Part shown: in pieces, positions 1 through 7,604 of the stretch
Layout of the letters: each line of letters opens with the position of its first letter
Numbering within the stretch: position 1 is the stretch's first letter
Assembly: GCA_910589045.1 (NCBI GenBank)
Contig: CAJUSH010000032.1
Location: 1 to 40,798, forward strand
Direction: 5' to 3'
DNA: 40,798 nucleotides
Origin: an uncultured Eubacterium sp.
Lineage (GTDB): Bacteria > Bacillota_A > Clostridia > Lachnospirales > Lachnospiraceae
Position numbers and translations under genes: made by a program
Notes under the pieces: model-generated
Databases searched by the model: none
Told to the model about the DNA's origin: nothing
The model's input: only the letters and a program-made list of their open reading frames with translations

Positions 1-134
1 TGTTCATTGGGATGAAACTCTATTATTTCATTTCCTGTATAGTCTTCCTTGAAAACCTCATTGATTACCGGAATAATCATTTGTCGGCAATCATTTAAAA
101 TTGTCCGAAATGCTCCATCATATATATTTCCCAT
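1..134 (-). CDS. Rpn/PD-(D/E)XK-type nuclease or transposase-like protein, N-terminal fragment
   Basis: Only the first 44 codons are in the window; the gene runs off the left edge. Translation begins MGNIYDGAFRTIL and continues with LPVINEVF-like and TGNEIIEF-like segments. I recognise this opening from a widespread Lachnospiraceae family often annotated as Rpn-like recombination-promoting nuclease or hypothetical protein. The start codon (132-134 on the minus strand) is preceded by GGAGGA with about 7 bases of spacing, which supports it as a real gene start. The fragment and the DNA just upstream are visibly more AT-rich than the rest of the window, so recent acquisition or a mobile origin is possible. 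The catalytic part is outside the window, so the function comes from family resemblance only. Confidence 0.6.
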   Translation of the reverse strand, partial: MGNIYDGAFRTILNDCRQMIIPVINEVFKEDYTGNEIIEFHPNE

Positions 135-161
135 ACGCAATCCTCCGTATTTCTTATTTAC

Positions 162-191
162 ATCATATCATTATCATATTTGTATACGCAA
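162..191 (-). promoter_or_regulatory. Possible sigma-A promoter for the Rpn-like gene
   Basis: On the minus strand TTGCGT (191-186) and TATGAT (167-162) are separated by 18 bases, 28 bases upstream of the start codon. The match is moderate and the area is AT-rich, where chance matches are common. The rest of 135-335 holds no gene that I can support. Confidence 0.3.
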
Positions 192-335
192 CTATATTTG
201 AAATACAATTTGCATTTTTCATATCTTATATGTTTATTTCATTCGATTTATCCTGAATTAACCTATAATAAGCACTTTATTCGACACCATACATCACAAA
301 ATAAAGCGCATATTATCCCCAAAAACTACTCCATT

Positions 336-2105
336 CTACCCCGGCAGACTATTTTCGACGCAGACCGCCCCATACCCCAACTGGGGATTCGGATACTGCG
401 TAAATCCCGGCAGTGCCCTCGCCCCACGATGCAGGTAGGCTTTCATTTTTGCTCCGTACAGATACGGGTCGCGCCCGGTCACGATGCCCCACTGCATCAG
501 AAGCGCCGCCGCCCCCGTGACAAAGGGCGTCGCCATGGACGTTCCAGTACGTGCGGCATAGCCGCCGCCCGGCGCGCAGGACATAATATCCACTCCCGGC
601 GCAACCAGATCCGGCTTAACCTGGCGCAGCGCCCTCGTGTAGCCCCGTCCCGAAAAGGCTGCGGGCGCATCCGTATAGGAATCATAGGCGCCCACGGTAA
701 TCACACCGGCGGCGGTGGACGGAATCGTCAGTGTCGTCTCCGGCGTGGAATTTAAAAATCCGGTCGCCGGCCCTGTCACGGAACCGGCGGGCAGCCACAG
801 GTTATAGCCCCCGTCCACAATCCGCTCCGGCATAAGAATGATCTGCCAGAAGCCCGAGTCAAGATATGCTTTCTCAGGAAGAAATTCTATATAAATTTCC
901 TGGAACGGGCTGTAGGGACTCGGCTCCCCGTAATAAATCAGCAGTCTCGTATCCCCCATCCGCACCTGGCTTGTGCCCGGAACAGGTGCGATCATTTCCC
1001 TGCGGTCGCCCCTCGGATGGATCAGCATAACGCTGAAATCGTCCGTGTACGACTTCCACAGCTGTACGTTCAGACTGCTCTCGTACTCCGCAACCGCCAG
1101 GTCAATACGCACATTTTCCGTTTCCAGTACGCCGGACGTGTGCACACGCTTCGCCGCCTCATTGCCGCTGCCCGCGACAATGCTGCACTTCCAGTAGCCC
1201 GCTATATCTGTCAGGTAGGTTTCCAGCAGGGATGTGCCGCTGTGCGAACCGTAATTATTGCCAAAGCTCAAATTCAGTGCCAGCGGCATCATAAGCGCCT
1301 GTGCCTTGCGGACGCAGTAGTCCACCGCCATCATAAGCTCAGTCGTGCGTGGAAAGGAGCCGCCGTCCGGCACGCCCAGCTTCACAATGAGCAGCTCGCT
1401 CTCATAGGCAACCCCGCGGTTTTTACCGCCGGAGGCCCTTCCGTTTCCCGCACAAATCCCCGCCACATGGGTACCGTGCCCCGATGTATCCACCTCCGGC
1501 AAAATCCGAAGCGCCTCCGTCGTATCAGACGCCGCAAGCGCCTCATTGATCTGCGCCCGGCTATACTCCACACCAGTCAAAAAGCCCTCCGGCGGCGCGT
1601 CCCCTTCGCGGTCCGGACGCGCTGTCTGATCCCAGAGCGCCACGATCCGGCTCGTGCCGTCGGCGTTACAGAAATCAGGATGCCGGTAATCAATACCACT
1701 GTCCACCACCGCCACGAGCACGCCCGCTCCGGTAAGGTTTGTTTCACTCCCCACCATGCCCCGCCCGGTCTGCACCGGAAGCATGCACGATGCACTGCGC
1801 CCCTGCGCCACCTCAAAGTAGAGACGCTTCGGCTTCTCAATGTACTCGATCTGCGAAAGCTGTGCCAGATACTCGATCTGTGTCTGCGGCAGGCGGATAA
1901 TCGCATACCGGTTCATCAGCTCCGTGATCTGCCACTGGGGAAACTTTGCAGCAAGGGATGCCAGGGAACCAAAATATTTAACGATCACCTCCCAGGTATC
2001 ATCCTCCTCGTCAAAGCCGGCCGAAAGGTCTGGTGAGCGCATGCGCTCCTGCTCGCTCACATCCAAAGCAAGATTAAAAAGATTTTCTATTTTTTCATTG
2101 TTCAT
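336..2105 (-). CDS. S8 family serine peptidase, Csp-like subtilase
   Basis: This 589-residue subtilisin-fold protease has a complete catalytic triad: Asp135 in VAVVDSGID, His210 in SGHGTHVAG and Ser523 in GTSMATPF, with oxyanion Asn315 in AGSGNEA. Roughly 200 residues separate Asn315 from the Ser motif. This large insertion, with a jelly-roll-like stretch around 330-460, is typical of clostridial Csp-type subtilases (CspA/B/C germination proteases and their relatives). Residues 1-110 look like an inhibitor-type prodomain. No signal peptide is visible. Known Csp proteins process the spore cortex hydrolase SleC, but similar subtilases exist outside sporulation loci and no cortex-lysis gene is nearby, so the role is open. 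The ATG start has a modest GGGACG ribosome-binding site. The gene seems monocistronic; its 5' side faces the anti-sigma gene on the same strand. Confidence 0.9.
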   Translation of the reverse strand: MNNEKIENLFNLALDVSEQERMRSPDLSAGFDEEDDTWEVIVKYFGSLASLAAKFPQWQITELMNRYAIIRLPQTQIEYLAQLSQIEYIEKPKRLYFEVAQGRSASCMLPVQTGRGMVGSETNLTGAGVLVAVVDSGIDYRHPDFCNADGTSRIVALWDQTARPDREGDAPPEGFLTGVEYSRAQINEALAASDTTEALRILPEVDTSGHGTHVAGICAGNGRASGGKNRGVAYESELLIVKLGVPDGGSFPRTTELMMAVDYCVRKAQALMMPLALNLSFGNNYGSHSGTSLLETYLTDIAGYWKCSIVAGSGNEAAKRVHTSGVLETENVRIDLAVAEYESSLNVQLWKSYTDDFSVMLIHPRGDRREMIAPVPGTSQVRMGDTRLLIYYGEPSPYSPFQEIYIEFLPEKAYLDSGFWQIILMPERIVDGGYNLWLPAGSVTGPATGFLNSTPETTLTIPSTAAGVITVGAYDSYTDAPAAFSGRGYTRALRQVKPDLVAPGVDIMSCAPGGGYAARTGTSMATPFVTGAAALLMQWGIVTGRDPYLYGAKMKAYLHRGARALPGFTQYPNPQLGYGAVCVENSLPG

Positions 2106-2161
2106 CGTCCCGTCCGATCCATCTCTGCTCTCATTTTAACGTATGCATGGAGGACAAAAAA

Positions 2162-2235
2162 AAGCCCCGCCTTTTGCCTTCACGGCCGCTCCAAATCACA
2201 AGCCCCGCCTTTTGCCTTCACAGCCGCTCCAAATC
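2162..2235. repeat. Two near-identical 36-bp direct repeats
   Basis: Copies at 2162-2197 and 2200-2235 begin AAGCCCCGCCTTTTGCC and end GCTCCAAATC. They differ at one base (CACGG versus CACAG) and have a 38-bp period. They lie just after the stop codon of the anti-sigma gene. Read on the minus strand, the distal copy ends in GGGGC followed by a run of eight T, so it could help transcription end there. A recent tandem duplication is the simplest explanation. Confidence 0.85.
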
Positions 2236-2241
2236 CGTTTT

Positions 2242-3042
2242 TCATGCCCCTGACTCCCGTCTCCTCGGCAGATACCAGCTCAGTGCCGTTCCGATCGCAC
2301 CCAGCACAAGGATTACAATGCCCATGCGCATAAAAACTGCTCCGACTTCCTGCACATCCTCCAGATTCCGCAGCGCCTCCGTATACGTGAGGAGCAGAAA
2401 AATACCCGTTATGCAGATGCATAATCGAAACCGGTTCTCTACATGCAGCTTAAGCTGCCTGTACCAGAGCACGCTCAGAACAACAAACTCCGCCAGGAAA
2501 AAGACGCCCCAGATAAGCGCCAGGGTCGGCCCCGCATGCTCCGGCTTTACACCAAGGATATTCCCCCCGGAAAGCACCTGCGCAAGCGCCAGCTGCAGAA
2601 TGCCGATGGACATCACGATAATCGCTGCCGCGGCAAACGTCAGCCAGCCGTCCGCCTTTTTCGACGGCACACCCGAAACCGAATACTCCCCTGTCCGGTA
2701 GACGGCGAGCATACACACCGGCATCAAAGCATAGTAGATCAGCTTTGTCAGATAGCCGTAGCCATGAAAGGCATGCCAGCCCAGCAGCAGAAGCAAAATT
2801 CCAAGCCCGTAGCTTACCATCGTCTGTTGCTTCATCCGGGACTGGATTTTCTTCAGCCCGTTCAGCTCCCGTTCCTCCAGCTTTTCCGCAGAAAAATCCG
2901 TAAACTTCTGTTGCTCTAAAAGCCTCCTGCACGCTGCGCACTCACCGACGTGCTCCTCCACCGCCACCCGGGATTTCTCCGAGCAAACCTCGTCCACGTA
3001 GGACGGAATCAAATCCCCGATAATCTCACAATCCCATTTCAT
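2242..3042 (-). CDS. Membrane anti-sigma factor with zinc-finger domain
   Basis: The first 45 residues carry a zf-HC2 motif, His31-x3-Cys35-x2-Cys38 (HVGECAACRR), the zinc-binding anti-sigma fold that sequesters ECF sigma factors. About six hydrophobic segments follow (roughly 75-90, 99-115, 133-158, 173-193, 206-222, 236-257). The protein is therefore predicted to hold its cytoplasmic N-terminus at the membrane and respond to an envelope signal. The start codon lies inside the end of the sigma gene (17-bp overlap) behind an AGGTGG ribosome-binding site, implying translational coupling and near-stoichiometric production. The inducing signal cannot be read from sequence. No regulon gene other than the pair itself is apparent. 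Confidence 0.88.
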   Translation of the reverse strand: MKWDCEIIGDLIPSYVDEVCSEKSRVAVEEHVGECAACRRLLEQQKFTDFSAEKLEERELNGLKKIQSRMKQQTMVSYGLGILLLLLGWHAFHGYGYLTKLIYYALMPVCMLAVYRTGEYSVSGVPSKKADGWLTFAAAAIIVMSIGILQLALAQVLSGGNILGVKPEHAGPTLALIWGVFFLAEFVVLSVLWYRQLKLHVENRFRLCICITGIFLLLTYTEALRNLEDVQEVGAVFMRMGIVILVLGAIGTALSWYLPRRRESGA

Positions 3043-3511
3043 CCGTGTCCACCTCTTTCAATAATGTCTGTTTCCCGCGAAAATAAGTCACCCGCGCCCA
3101 GTTCTCGCTCCTTCCCAGCATCCGTCCGATCTCCCCGAAGGTCAGATCACTCAGCACCCGCAGCATCATAACCCGCTTTGTCTGCTCCGGAAGCTCCTCC
3201 AGCCTTTGCCAGACGTCGGCCAGTTCGATTTTCATGATCACCTGCGTCTCCGTATTTTCTCCCGAAGCCAGGCTCTCGTCCAGCTCCAGCGGATGCTCAT
3301 GCTTTGCCTTCGCCCAGTACTGGTAGAGCAGATGCTTTGCGATCTGGCACAGCCAGGTCGTCACCTTGCAGCTGCCGTCATACCGGTTAATGGACTCCAT
3401 CGCCTTCACAAACGTTTCCTGCATCAGATCCTCCGCCAGCGCTTCATTCTTACACCGGGAAAACAGAAAATAATAGACGATACGGGAATTTTCTCTGTAT
3501 AGCTCTTCCAC
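3026..3511 (-). CDS. ECF RNA polymerase sigma factor
   Basis: This sigma-70 family ECF protein has 161 residues from the start chosen here. Region 2 covers the N-terminal half, with the core-binding segment AEDLMQETFVKA and a following TTWLCQIAKHLL. A short linker leads to region 4 with the HTH segment LTFGEIGRMLGRSENW. I chose GTG at 3511 because AGGAAG lies six bases upstream and because homologues start close to EELYRENSR. An in-frame ATG at 3568 would add 19 Arg-rich residues but has only a weak AGG upstream. The gene overlaps the anti-sigma gene by 17 bp. Autoregulation is suggested by an ECF-like promoter upstream. Confidence 0.88.
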   Translation of the reverse strand: MEELYRENSRIVYYFLFSRCKNEALAEDLMQETFVKAMESINRYDGSCKVTTWLCQIAKHLLYQYWAKAKHEHPLELDESLASGENTETQVIMKIELADVWQRLEELPEQTKRVMMLRVLSDLTFGEIGRMLGRSENWARVTYFRGKQTLLKEVDTDEMGL

Positions 3512-3595
3512 TCTGTGCTTCCTTTCACGCCGTGCCGCCCCAAACAGCCACCGGATACCGGCACGCATTTATGTACCTGTTGTTGTGATACTTAT

Positions 3596-3623
3596 ATATC
3601 CGATCACACGGGAAAACGTTACA
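3596..3623 (-). promoter_or_regulatory. Candidate ECF-type promoter for the sigma/anti-sigma pair
   Basis: On the minus strand TGTAACGTTTTC (from 3623) is followed after a 15-base spacer by CGGATA. A TGTAAC or TGAAAC -35 element is typical of ECF sigma factors that transcribe their own gene. The match is by eye, and the -10 is less canonical than CGTA or CGTC. Confidence 0.4.
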
Positions 3624-3738
3624 GGAAAATACAAATATTTTACCCGGTCTGCAATTTCTCCATCCATCCTCTTTTCGAAAGATCACAGGCGGGATGAGAT
3701 ACCGCACCACCGCCGACAGCTTCTGAGGCCCCATGATA

Positions 3739-3766
3739 AAGACCCCCGCGGCACCGCGGGGGTCTT
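3739..3766 (-). terminator. Rho-independent terminator after the HPt gene
   Basis: A perfect GC-rich stem (GACCCCCGCGG pairing with CCGCGGGGGTC) is flanked by A and T residues. Read on the minus strand it ends in TCTTTATC. It lies 21 bases past the HPt stop codon and would end the long minus-strand transcript. It could also act on reverse-direction transcripts. Confidence 0.85.
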
Positions 3767-3786
3767 GCTTATCTTACGTATTTGAT

Positions 3787-4137
3787 TTAACCCTCCAAGG
3801 CCTGGATCGCCTCAATGGTCTGCTTATAATCCGCGCGCACGCGTTCCAGGTTATCCGTGCTCGCCGGTGCACTGCCGCCCCGAAGCTCCTCCGTCAGCTG
3901 ATGACTTGAATCCAGCAGCCGGCTGAAGCCCAGATTTGATGCCACACCCTTGATCGTGTGGGCGGCGCGGAACGCTTCCTCATAATCGCCTTCATCAAGC
4001 TTTGCATTGAGCGTCTCGAAGCTCGCGTCGTTTAAGAACTTCCGGACGTATTTCACGACACGCTCCTCCTTCATCAGCCGGGACATAACGCCCTTGTAAT
4101 CACCCCCGATTGCATCATAAAACTCCTGTAATGTCAT
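3787..4137 (-). CDS. Histidine phosphotransfer (HPt) domain protein
   Basis: This stand-alone 116-residue HPt protein has the phospho-accepting histidine at His60 in AAHTIKGVASNLG, the standard HPt motif. HPt domains pass phosphoryl groups between receiver domains of hybrid kinases and response regulators. There are no transmembrane segments or other domains. The start has a GAGGTAA site three bases from ATG, and the gene follows the HD-GYP regulator by 19 bases. Two receiver-domain proteins sit just upstream in the same run, so a phosphorelay HPt-to-HD-GYP is a reasonable inference. No histidine kinase is encoded nearby, so the donor must be elsewhere. A strong terminator follows. Confidence 0.9.
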   Translation of the reverse strand: MTLQEFYDAIGGDYKGVMSRLMKEERVVKYVRKFLNDASFETLNAKLDEGDYEEAFRAAHTIKGVASNLGFSRLLDSSHQLTEELRGGSAPASTDNLERVRADYKQTIEAIQALEG

Positions 4138-4156
4138 TTACCTCTTCTCCTCTCTA

Positions 4157-5260
4157 TCATTCTGTCTCATCGTCACGGCTCAGCTCCGCCAGCGTCTCAA
4201 ACTGCCTGCGCACCTTGCGGTAGCATTCCAGCAGCTTCGGAGAAAATATTCCGCACTCGCCTGTCACGATCATATGAAACGCCTCCTCCTTCGTGTAGGC
4301 GCTTTTGTACACGCGCTCATTGATCAGCGCGTCATACACATCCGCAATAGATACAATCTGTGCCGAGATCGGGATGTCGTCACCTTTCAGCCCGTCGGGA
4401 TAGCCCCGCCCGTCGTAACGCTCATGGTGATGACGGCAGATATCATAGCTCGCCTTCGCATAATCCTTATCCCATGCACCCTCTATATTTTCCAAAATCT
4501 CACAGCCCCTCGTGGTGTGGGATTTCATATATTCATACTCCGCGTCAGTCAGCTTCGCCGGCTTTAACAAAATGTTGTCGGGGATCGCAATCTTTCCGAT
4601 ATCGTGCAGTGCGCTTGCTGAGGCAATAACCGCCATCTGTTTCTCGTCCAGACCGTACTCCGGATAATCCTCCATGAGCTGCCTGCCAAGCGCTTCCGTA
4701 TAATTCTTTACACGGAAAATGTGCCCGCCGCTCTCCAGGTCACGCCCCTCGACCACGGTTCCAAGAATATCGATGATGCGCACATTGTTCAGCTTGAGCT
4801 TCTCGGCCTGAATCTGCAGTATACGATACTGCTTGCGCAGCGTCTCGGTCTGCTTCTCCACCCTCTGCTCCAGCTGGTTTTTGTACATAAACAATTCCGT
4901 GACATTTTTTACACGGTGGCGTACCAGCGTATTATCAAAGGGCTTGTGTATAAAATCCGATATCCCGTAGGAAAAGCACTTTTTCTCCGTCTCCAGCGAA
5001 TTTTCGCCGCTGATGATGAGCACCGGCATCTTCTCCAGCCAATTCCTCTTTTTCATGATCTCAAGCACCGCAAACCCGTCGCCGTCCGGCATGATCAGAT
5101 CCAGCAGAATCACCGCGATATCCTCACCGTACTTCTGAATCATTTCAAGCGCCCTTCTGCCGGATTCCGCCTCTAAAATCGGGTAATCCTCCTCCAGAAT
5201 CTCCCGCAGGATATCCCGGTTCAACTCCATGTCGTCCACGACCAGCACACTGTTTCTCAT
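4157..5260 (-). CDS. Response regulator with HD-GYP domain
   Basis: This 367-residue protein pairs an N-terminal receiver domain (VVDD at 7-10, phospho-acceptor Asp54 in ILLDLIMPDGDGF, switch Lys106 in IHKPFD) with a coiled linker (about 125-160) and an HD-GYP domain. It retains His219-Asp220 (LHDIGK), the HHHE run at 277-280 and GYP at 286-288 (DGRGYPDGLKG). HD-GYP proteins of this type hydrolyse cyclic di-GMP or other cyclic dinucleotides; all visible signature residues are present, so activity is likely. The ATG at 5260 has GGAGAA seven bases upstream. The upstream in-frame extension lacks a site and is not conserved in type. It is a paralogue of the regulator at 7605-9116. Confidence 0.93.
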   Translation of the reverse strand: MRNSVLVVDDMELNRDILREILEEDYPILEAESGRRALEMIQKYGEDIAVILLDLIMPDGDGFAVLEIMKKRNWLEKMPVLIISGENSLETEKKCFSYGISDFIHKPFDNTLVRHRVKNVTELFMYKNQLEQRVEKQTETLRKQYRILQIQAEKLKLNNVRIIDILGTVVEGRDLESGGHIFRVKNYTEALGRQLMEDYPEYGLDEKQMAVIASASALHDIGKIAIPDNILLKPAKLTDAEYEYMKSHTTRGCEILENIEGAWDKDYAKASYDICRHHHERYDGRGYPDGLKGDDIPISAQIVSIADVYDALINERVYKSAYTKEEAFHMIVTGECGIFSPKLLECYRKVRRQFETLAELSRDDETE

Positions 5261-5384
5261 AATTTTCTCCGAATTAAATAGTTTTGTAGCTGCGGGGAAG
5301 CCTGCCTGAAAATCCTGCAAAGCCCCGGCGCAGGGCAAACCGGCGGGAAGGCCGCAAAGCCGTCGGCCGGTTCCTCTGCCGCGG

Positions 5385-7571
5385 CTACGTGTTGTGGAAA
5401 ATCCCTATGCCCGTCCCGCTCCGGCGCAGCGTCACATTGCACATCTCCTTCGCCAGAAAGCGCTGACCGCCAATCTCGACGATCACACCCTCAAAGAGCA
5501 TTCCGCGCACACTCACCTTGGCGCTTGCAAACTCCTTTTTCCGCTTTAAAATATTCTCCTTCTCCTGCCTGAGCTCCCCCATCTCCAGCTCCTTCGTATA
5601 AATGGCGCTCTCGATTTTCAGATAGATCTCCATCGTATTGCGCACCTCAGGGGGATATTTCCTCTGGATATCCTTCTGTCCGTTTCTTAGGATTTTCAGC
5701 TCCCAGTTTACATTTTCGATCCGGCTGTTAATCTCGATTTCCTCCCTGATCAGGGACTCGTTAACACCCAGTGTAAAAAAGGTCTGCAGTCCCGTGCGGT
5801 TACCCGCGTTGTAAACGCTGATGCTGCGCATAGCATACGTCTTTCCGCCGGCAATCATGCCCTTATTTCCGGAGATTTCAATCCGGCCCTCCGCATAGAT
5901 CTCACTGTTCAGACAATAATTTGCCCGAATATCGCCGCCCGCATACACGCAGATCGTCTCGAAAAAGTTTCCGCTGACATCGCCGCCCGCCCGGATCGTG
6001 CCCCGGCCTCCTGCCGCGTTTGCTCCCTGGCGTAGAACGATATTGCCCCCGCACTCCAGGCTGGCATCCTCCACAAAGCCGTCCACAATAATATCCTCGG
6101 TAGCCGTCACGCTGCCGGCGGAGGCCACATTCCCCTTGATGTACACACAGCCGTCAAAAACCACCTTTCCGTTCAGTGCGGTCACGTCGTCGAGCACCAG
6201 CAGCCTTTCAATGACCAGCCGCTCCCCGTCTGAGATGACCCTTCCCATATAGGCGGCAAAATAGGTGTGCTTATCCTCATTTAAGACAAAGCCCTTTCCG
6301 TTTAGCATGTTCTTCTCATGACCACGCTTTGCCGGAATCTCCTTTCCCGTCACGCTAAAGCCCGGTACGCCCGCCTGTGCATCGTGATAAACTGCCAGAA
6401 GCTGGCCCTTGTCAACCACCTCGAAAAATTTCATGCTCGTATAGTCTACGGAGCCGTCCGGCAAAATATCCGGCTTCTGGTTCTCCATCGTATCAAAAAA
6501 ATATTCGTACCAGCCATCCGCCCCGCTCTCGGGCTTCTGTCCCTCGGCGACCTTCACCAGCCGCTCCGACCAGCGGCCCATGATCAGGGCCTGGATCGCC
6601 TCTTCTATAACGCCCTTTTTCACGCCGCCCTGTCTGAGCCCGCGCTCCAGCTCCCTGCGGTTGAGCGCCCTAGGATTGCCTTTAATCTCAATATGGGCCT
6701 CCATCTCGTCATCGGAGATTACGACCCTGAAATCCTCAAATACCTCTGTCTCTTCATTTTCATCGAGCAGCGAGCCGAGCAGGGAATCGAGGGAGTCATC
6801 CGCAAGACTCAGCCTGCGCTTTTTCATCTCCTTCGCCGTGTACATGAGACTCGCGTACTCGGATGCCGGCAGGCCGTCCTCCATGCCAAGGCGGATCTCT
6901 CGCATCTGCTGCCAGCCGAAAAGCGCATCCTGATAGATCGTCGTATCCAGACGATGCTCCAGACCAAGACGGATCTCCCGCATCTGCTGCCAGCTCATCT
7001 CCATCTTTGCATAAAGACTCACATCCACGCCGCACTCCAGACCCAGCGCGATCTCGCGGATGGACACGCCGCGGAACTCCTTTTTGAGATACGGGTCAAG
7101 GTTCACGCCCTTTTCCAGGGCGATGCGGATCTGCTCCAGCTGCTCCGTCTCATAGCCCCGCTGAATGTAAGGCATCAGATTAACACCCGAAGCGATCGCC
7201 TTGCGCAATTCCCGCAGCATTCCCGCCTTAAAGCCTTCATAGGAGGAGAGATCAATCCCCTCCTCCAGACCAAGGCGGATCTGGCGCATCTTCTTATAGG
7301 AAAGCTCCGGAGACGAAAACTTTGCAATGTCAACGCCGGACTTTAATCCCTCCCTAAGCTCCTCCATCTGAAACCAGTCATACTCCGGAATCGCAAAGCA
7401 GAGTATATCCAGCCCCTCCAGCATACCAAGACGGATCTGGCGCATCTGAATCGCCATAAACTCCTTTTTTGCATAAATATCCACGTCCAGTCCGGCACTT
7501 ATGCCCTGCTCGATCTCCTCGATCTGATCTCTGTTAAACCCTGCCCTGATCCACTGATCTTTTTCAGACAT
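5385..7571 (-). CDS. FapA/DUF342 family protein with nine 26-residue repeats
   Basis: The protein has 728 residues. Residues 18-255 hold nine copies of a repeat with the core MRQIRLGLEEGID; its G-[LVI]-[DN]-like landmark falls at 27, 53, 79, 105, 129, 155, 181, 207 and 233. Residues about 275-600 match the FapA/DUF342 family: a mixed N-terminal part, then a right-handed beta-helix-like stretch of short Val/Gly-rich strands (VKGNVASAGSV-type, AGGDI). A coiled coil occupies about 605-690, with a small conserved C-terminus. DUF342 proteins are linked to flagellar assembly and polymer-forming scaffolds. No flagellar genes are in the window, so a scaffold role in signalling is an inference. The gene lies between two HD-GYP regulators on the same strand. 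Start: ATG at 7571, with AGAGGA about 11 bases upstream. Confidence 0.88.
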   Translation of the reverse strand: MSEKDQWIRAGFNRDQIEEIEQGISAGLDVDIYAKKEFMAIQMRQIRLGMLEGLDILCFAIPEYDWFQMEELREGLKSGVDIAKFSSPELSYKKMRQIRLGLEEGIDLSSYEGFKAGMLRELRKAIASGVNLMPYIQRGYETEQLEQIRIALEKGVNLDPYLKKEFRGVSIREIALGLECGVDVSLYAKMEMSWQQMREIRLGLEHRLDTTIYQDALFGWQQMREIRLGMEDGLPASEYASLMYTAKEMKKRRLSLADDSLDSLLGSLLDENEETEVFEDFRVVISDDEMEAHIEIKGNPRALNRRELERGLRQGGVKKGVIEEAIQALIMGRWSERLVKVAEGQKPESGADGWYEYFFDTMENQKPDILPDGSVDYTSMKFFEVVDKGQLLAVYHDAQAGVPGFSVTGKEIPAKRGHEKNMLNGKGFVLNEDKHTYFAAYMGRVISDGERLVIERLLVLDDVTALNGKVVFDGCVYIKGNVASAGSVTATEDIIVDGFVEDASLECGGNIVLRQGANAAGGRGTIRAGGDVSGNFFETICVYAGGDIRANYCLNSEIYAEGRIEISGNKGMIAGGKTYAMRSISVYNAGNRTGLQTFFTLGVNESLIREEIEINSRIENVNWELKILRNGQKDIQRKYPPEVRNTMEIYLKIESAIYTKELEMGELRQEKENILKRKKEFASAKVSVRGMLFEGVIVEIGGQRFLAKEMCNVTLRRSGTGIGIFHNT
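6820..7514 (-). repeat. In-gene array of nine 78-bp (26-codon) repeats
   Basis: The repeats encode variants of [MQ]-[RE]-[QE]-I-R-L-G-L-E-x-G-[LV]-D followed by a Tyr/Phe-containing segment. Eight of the repeat intervals can be read, and all are 26 residues except one of 24. DNA identity is modest, so the array is old or has diverged under protein-level selection. Confidence 0.85.
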
Positions 7572-7604
7572 ATATATTTCTATCCTCTATGTATTCCTTT
7601 TTTG

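Noticed and set aside
1017..2036. A 339-codon plus-strand open frame opposite the S8 protease
   Set aside because: It lies inside the protease gene, with no ribosome-binding site and no recognisable domain.
6318..7346. A 342-codon plus-strand open frame opposite the FapA gene
   Set aside because: It is antisense to the repeat array; the repeated translation only mirrors the real repeats.
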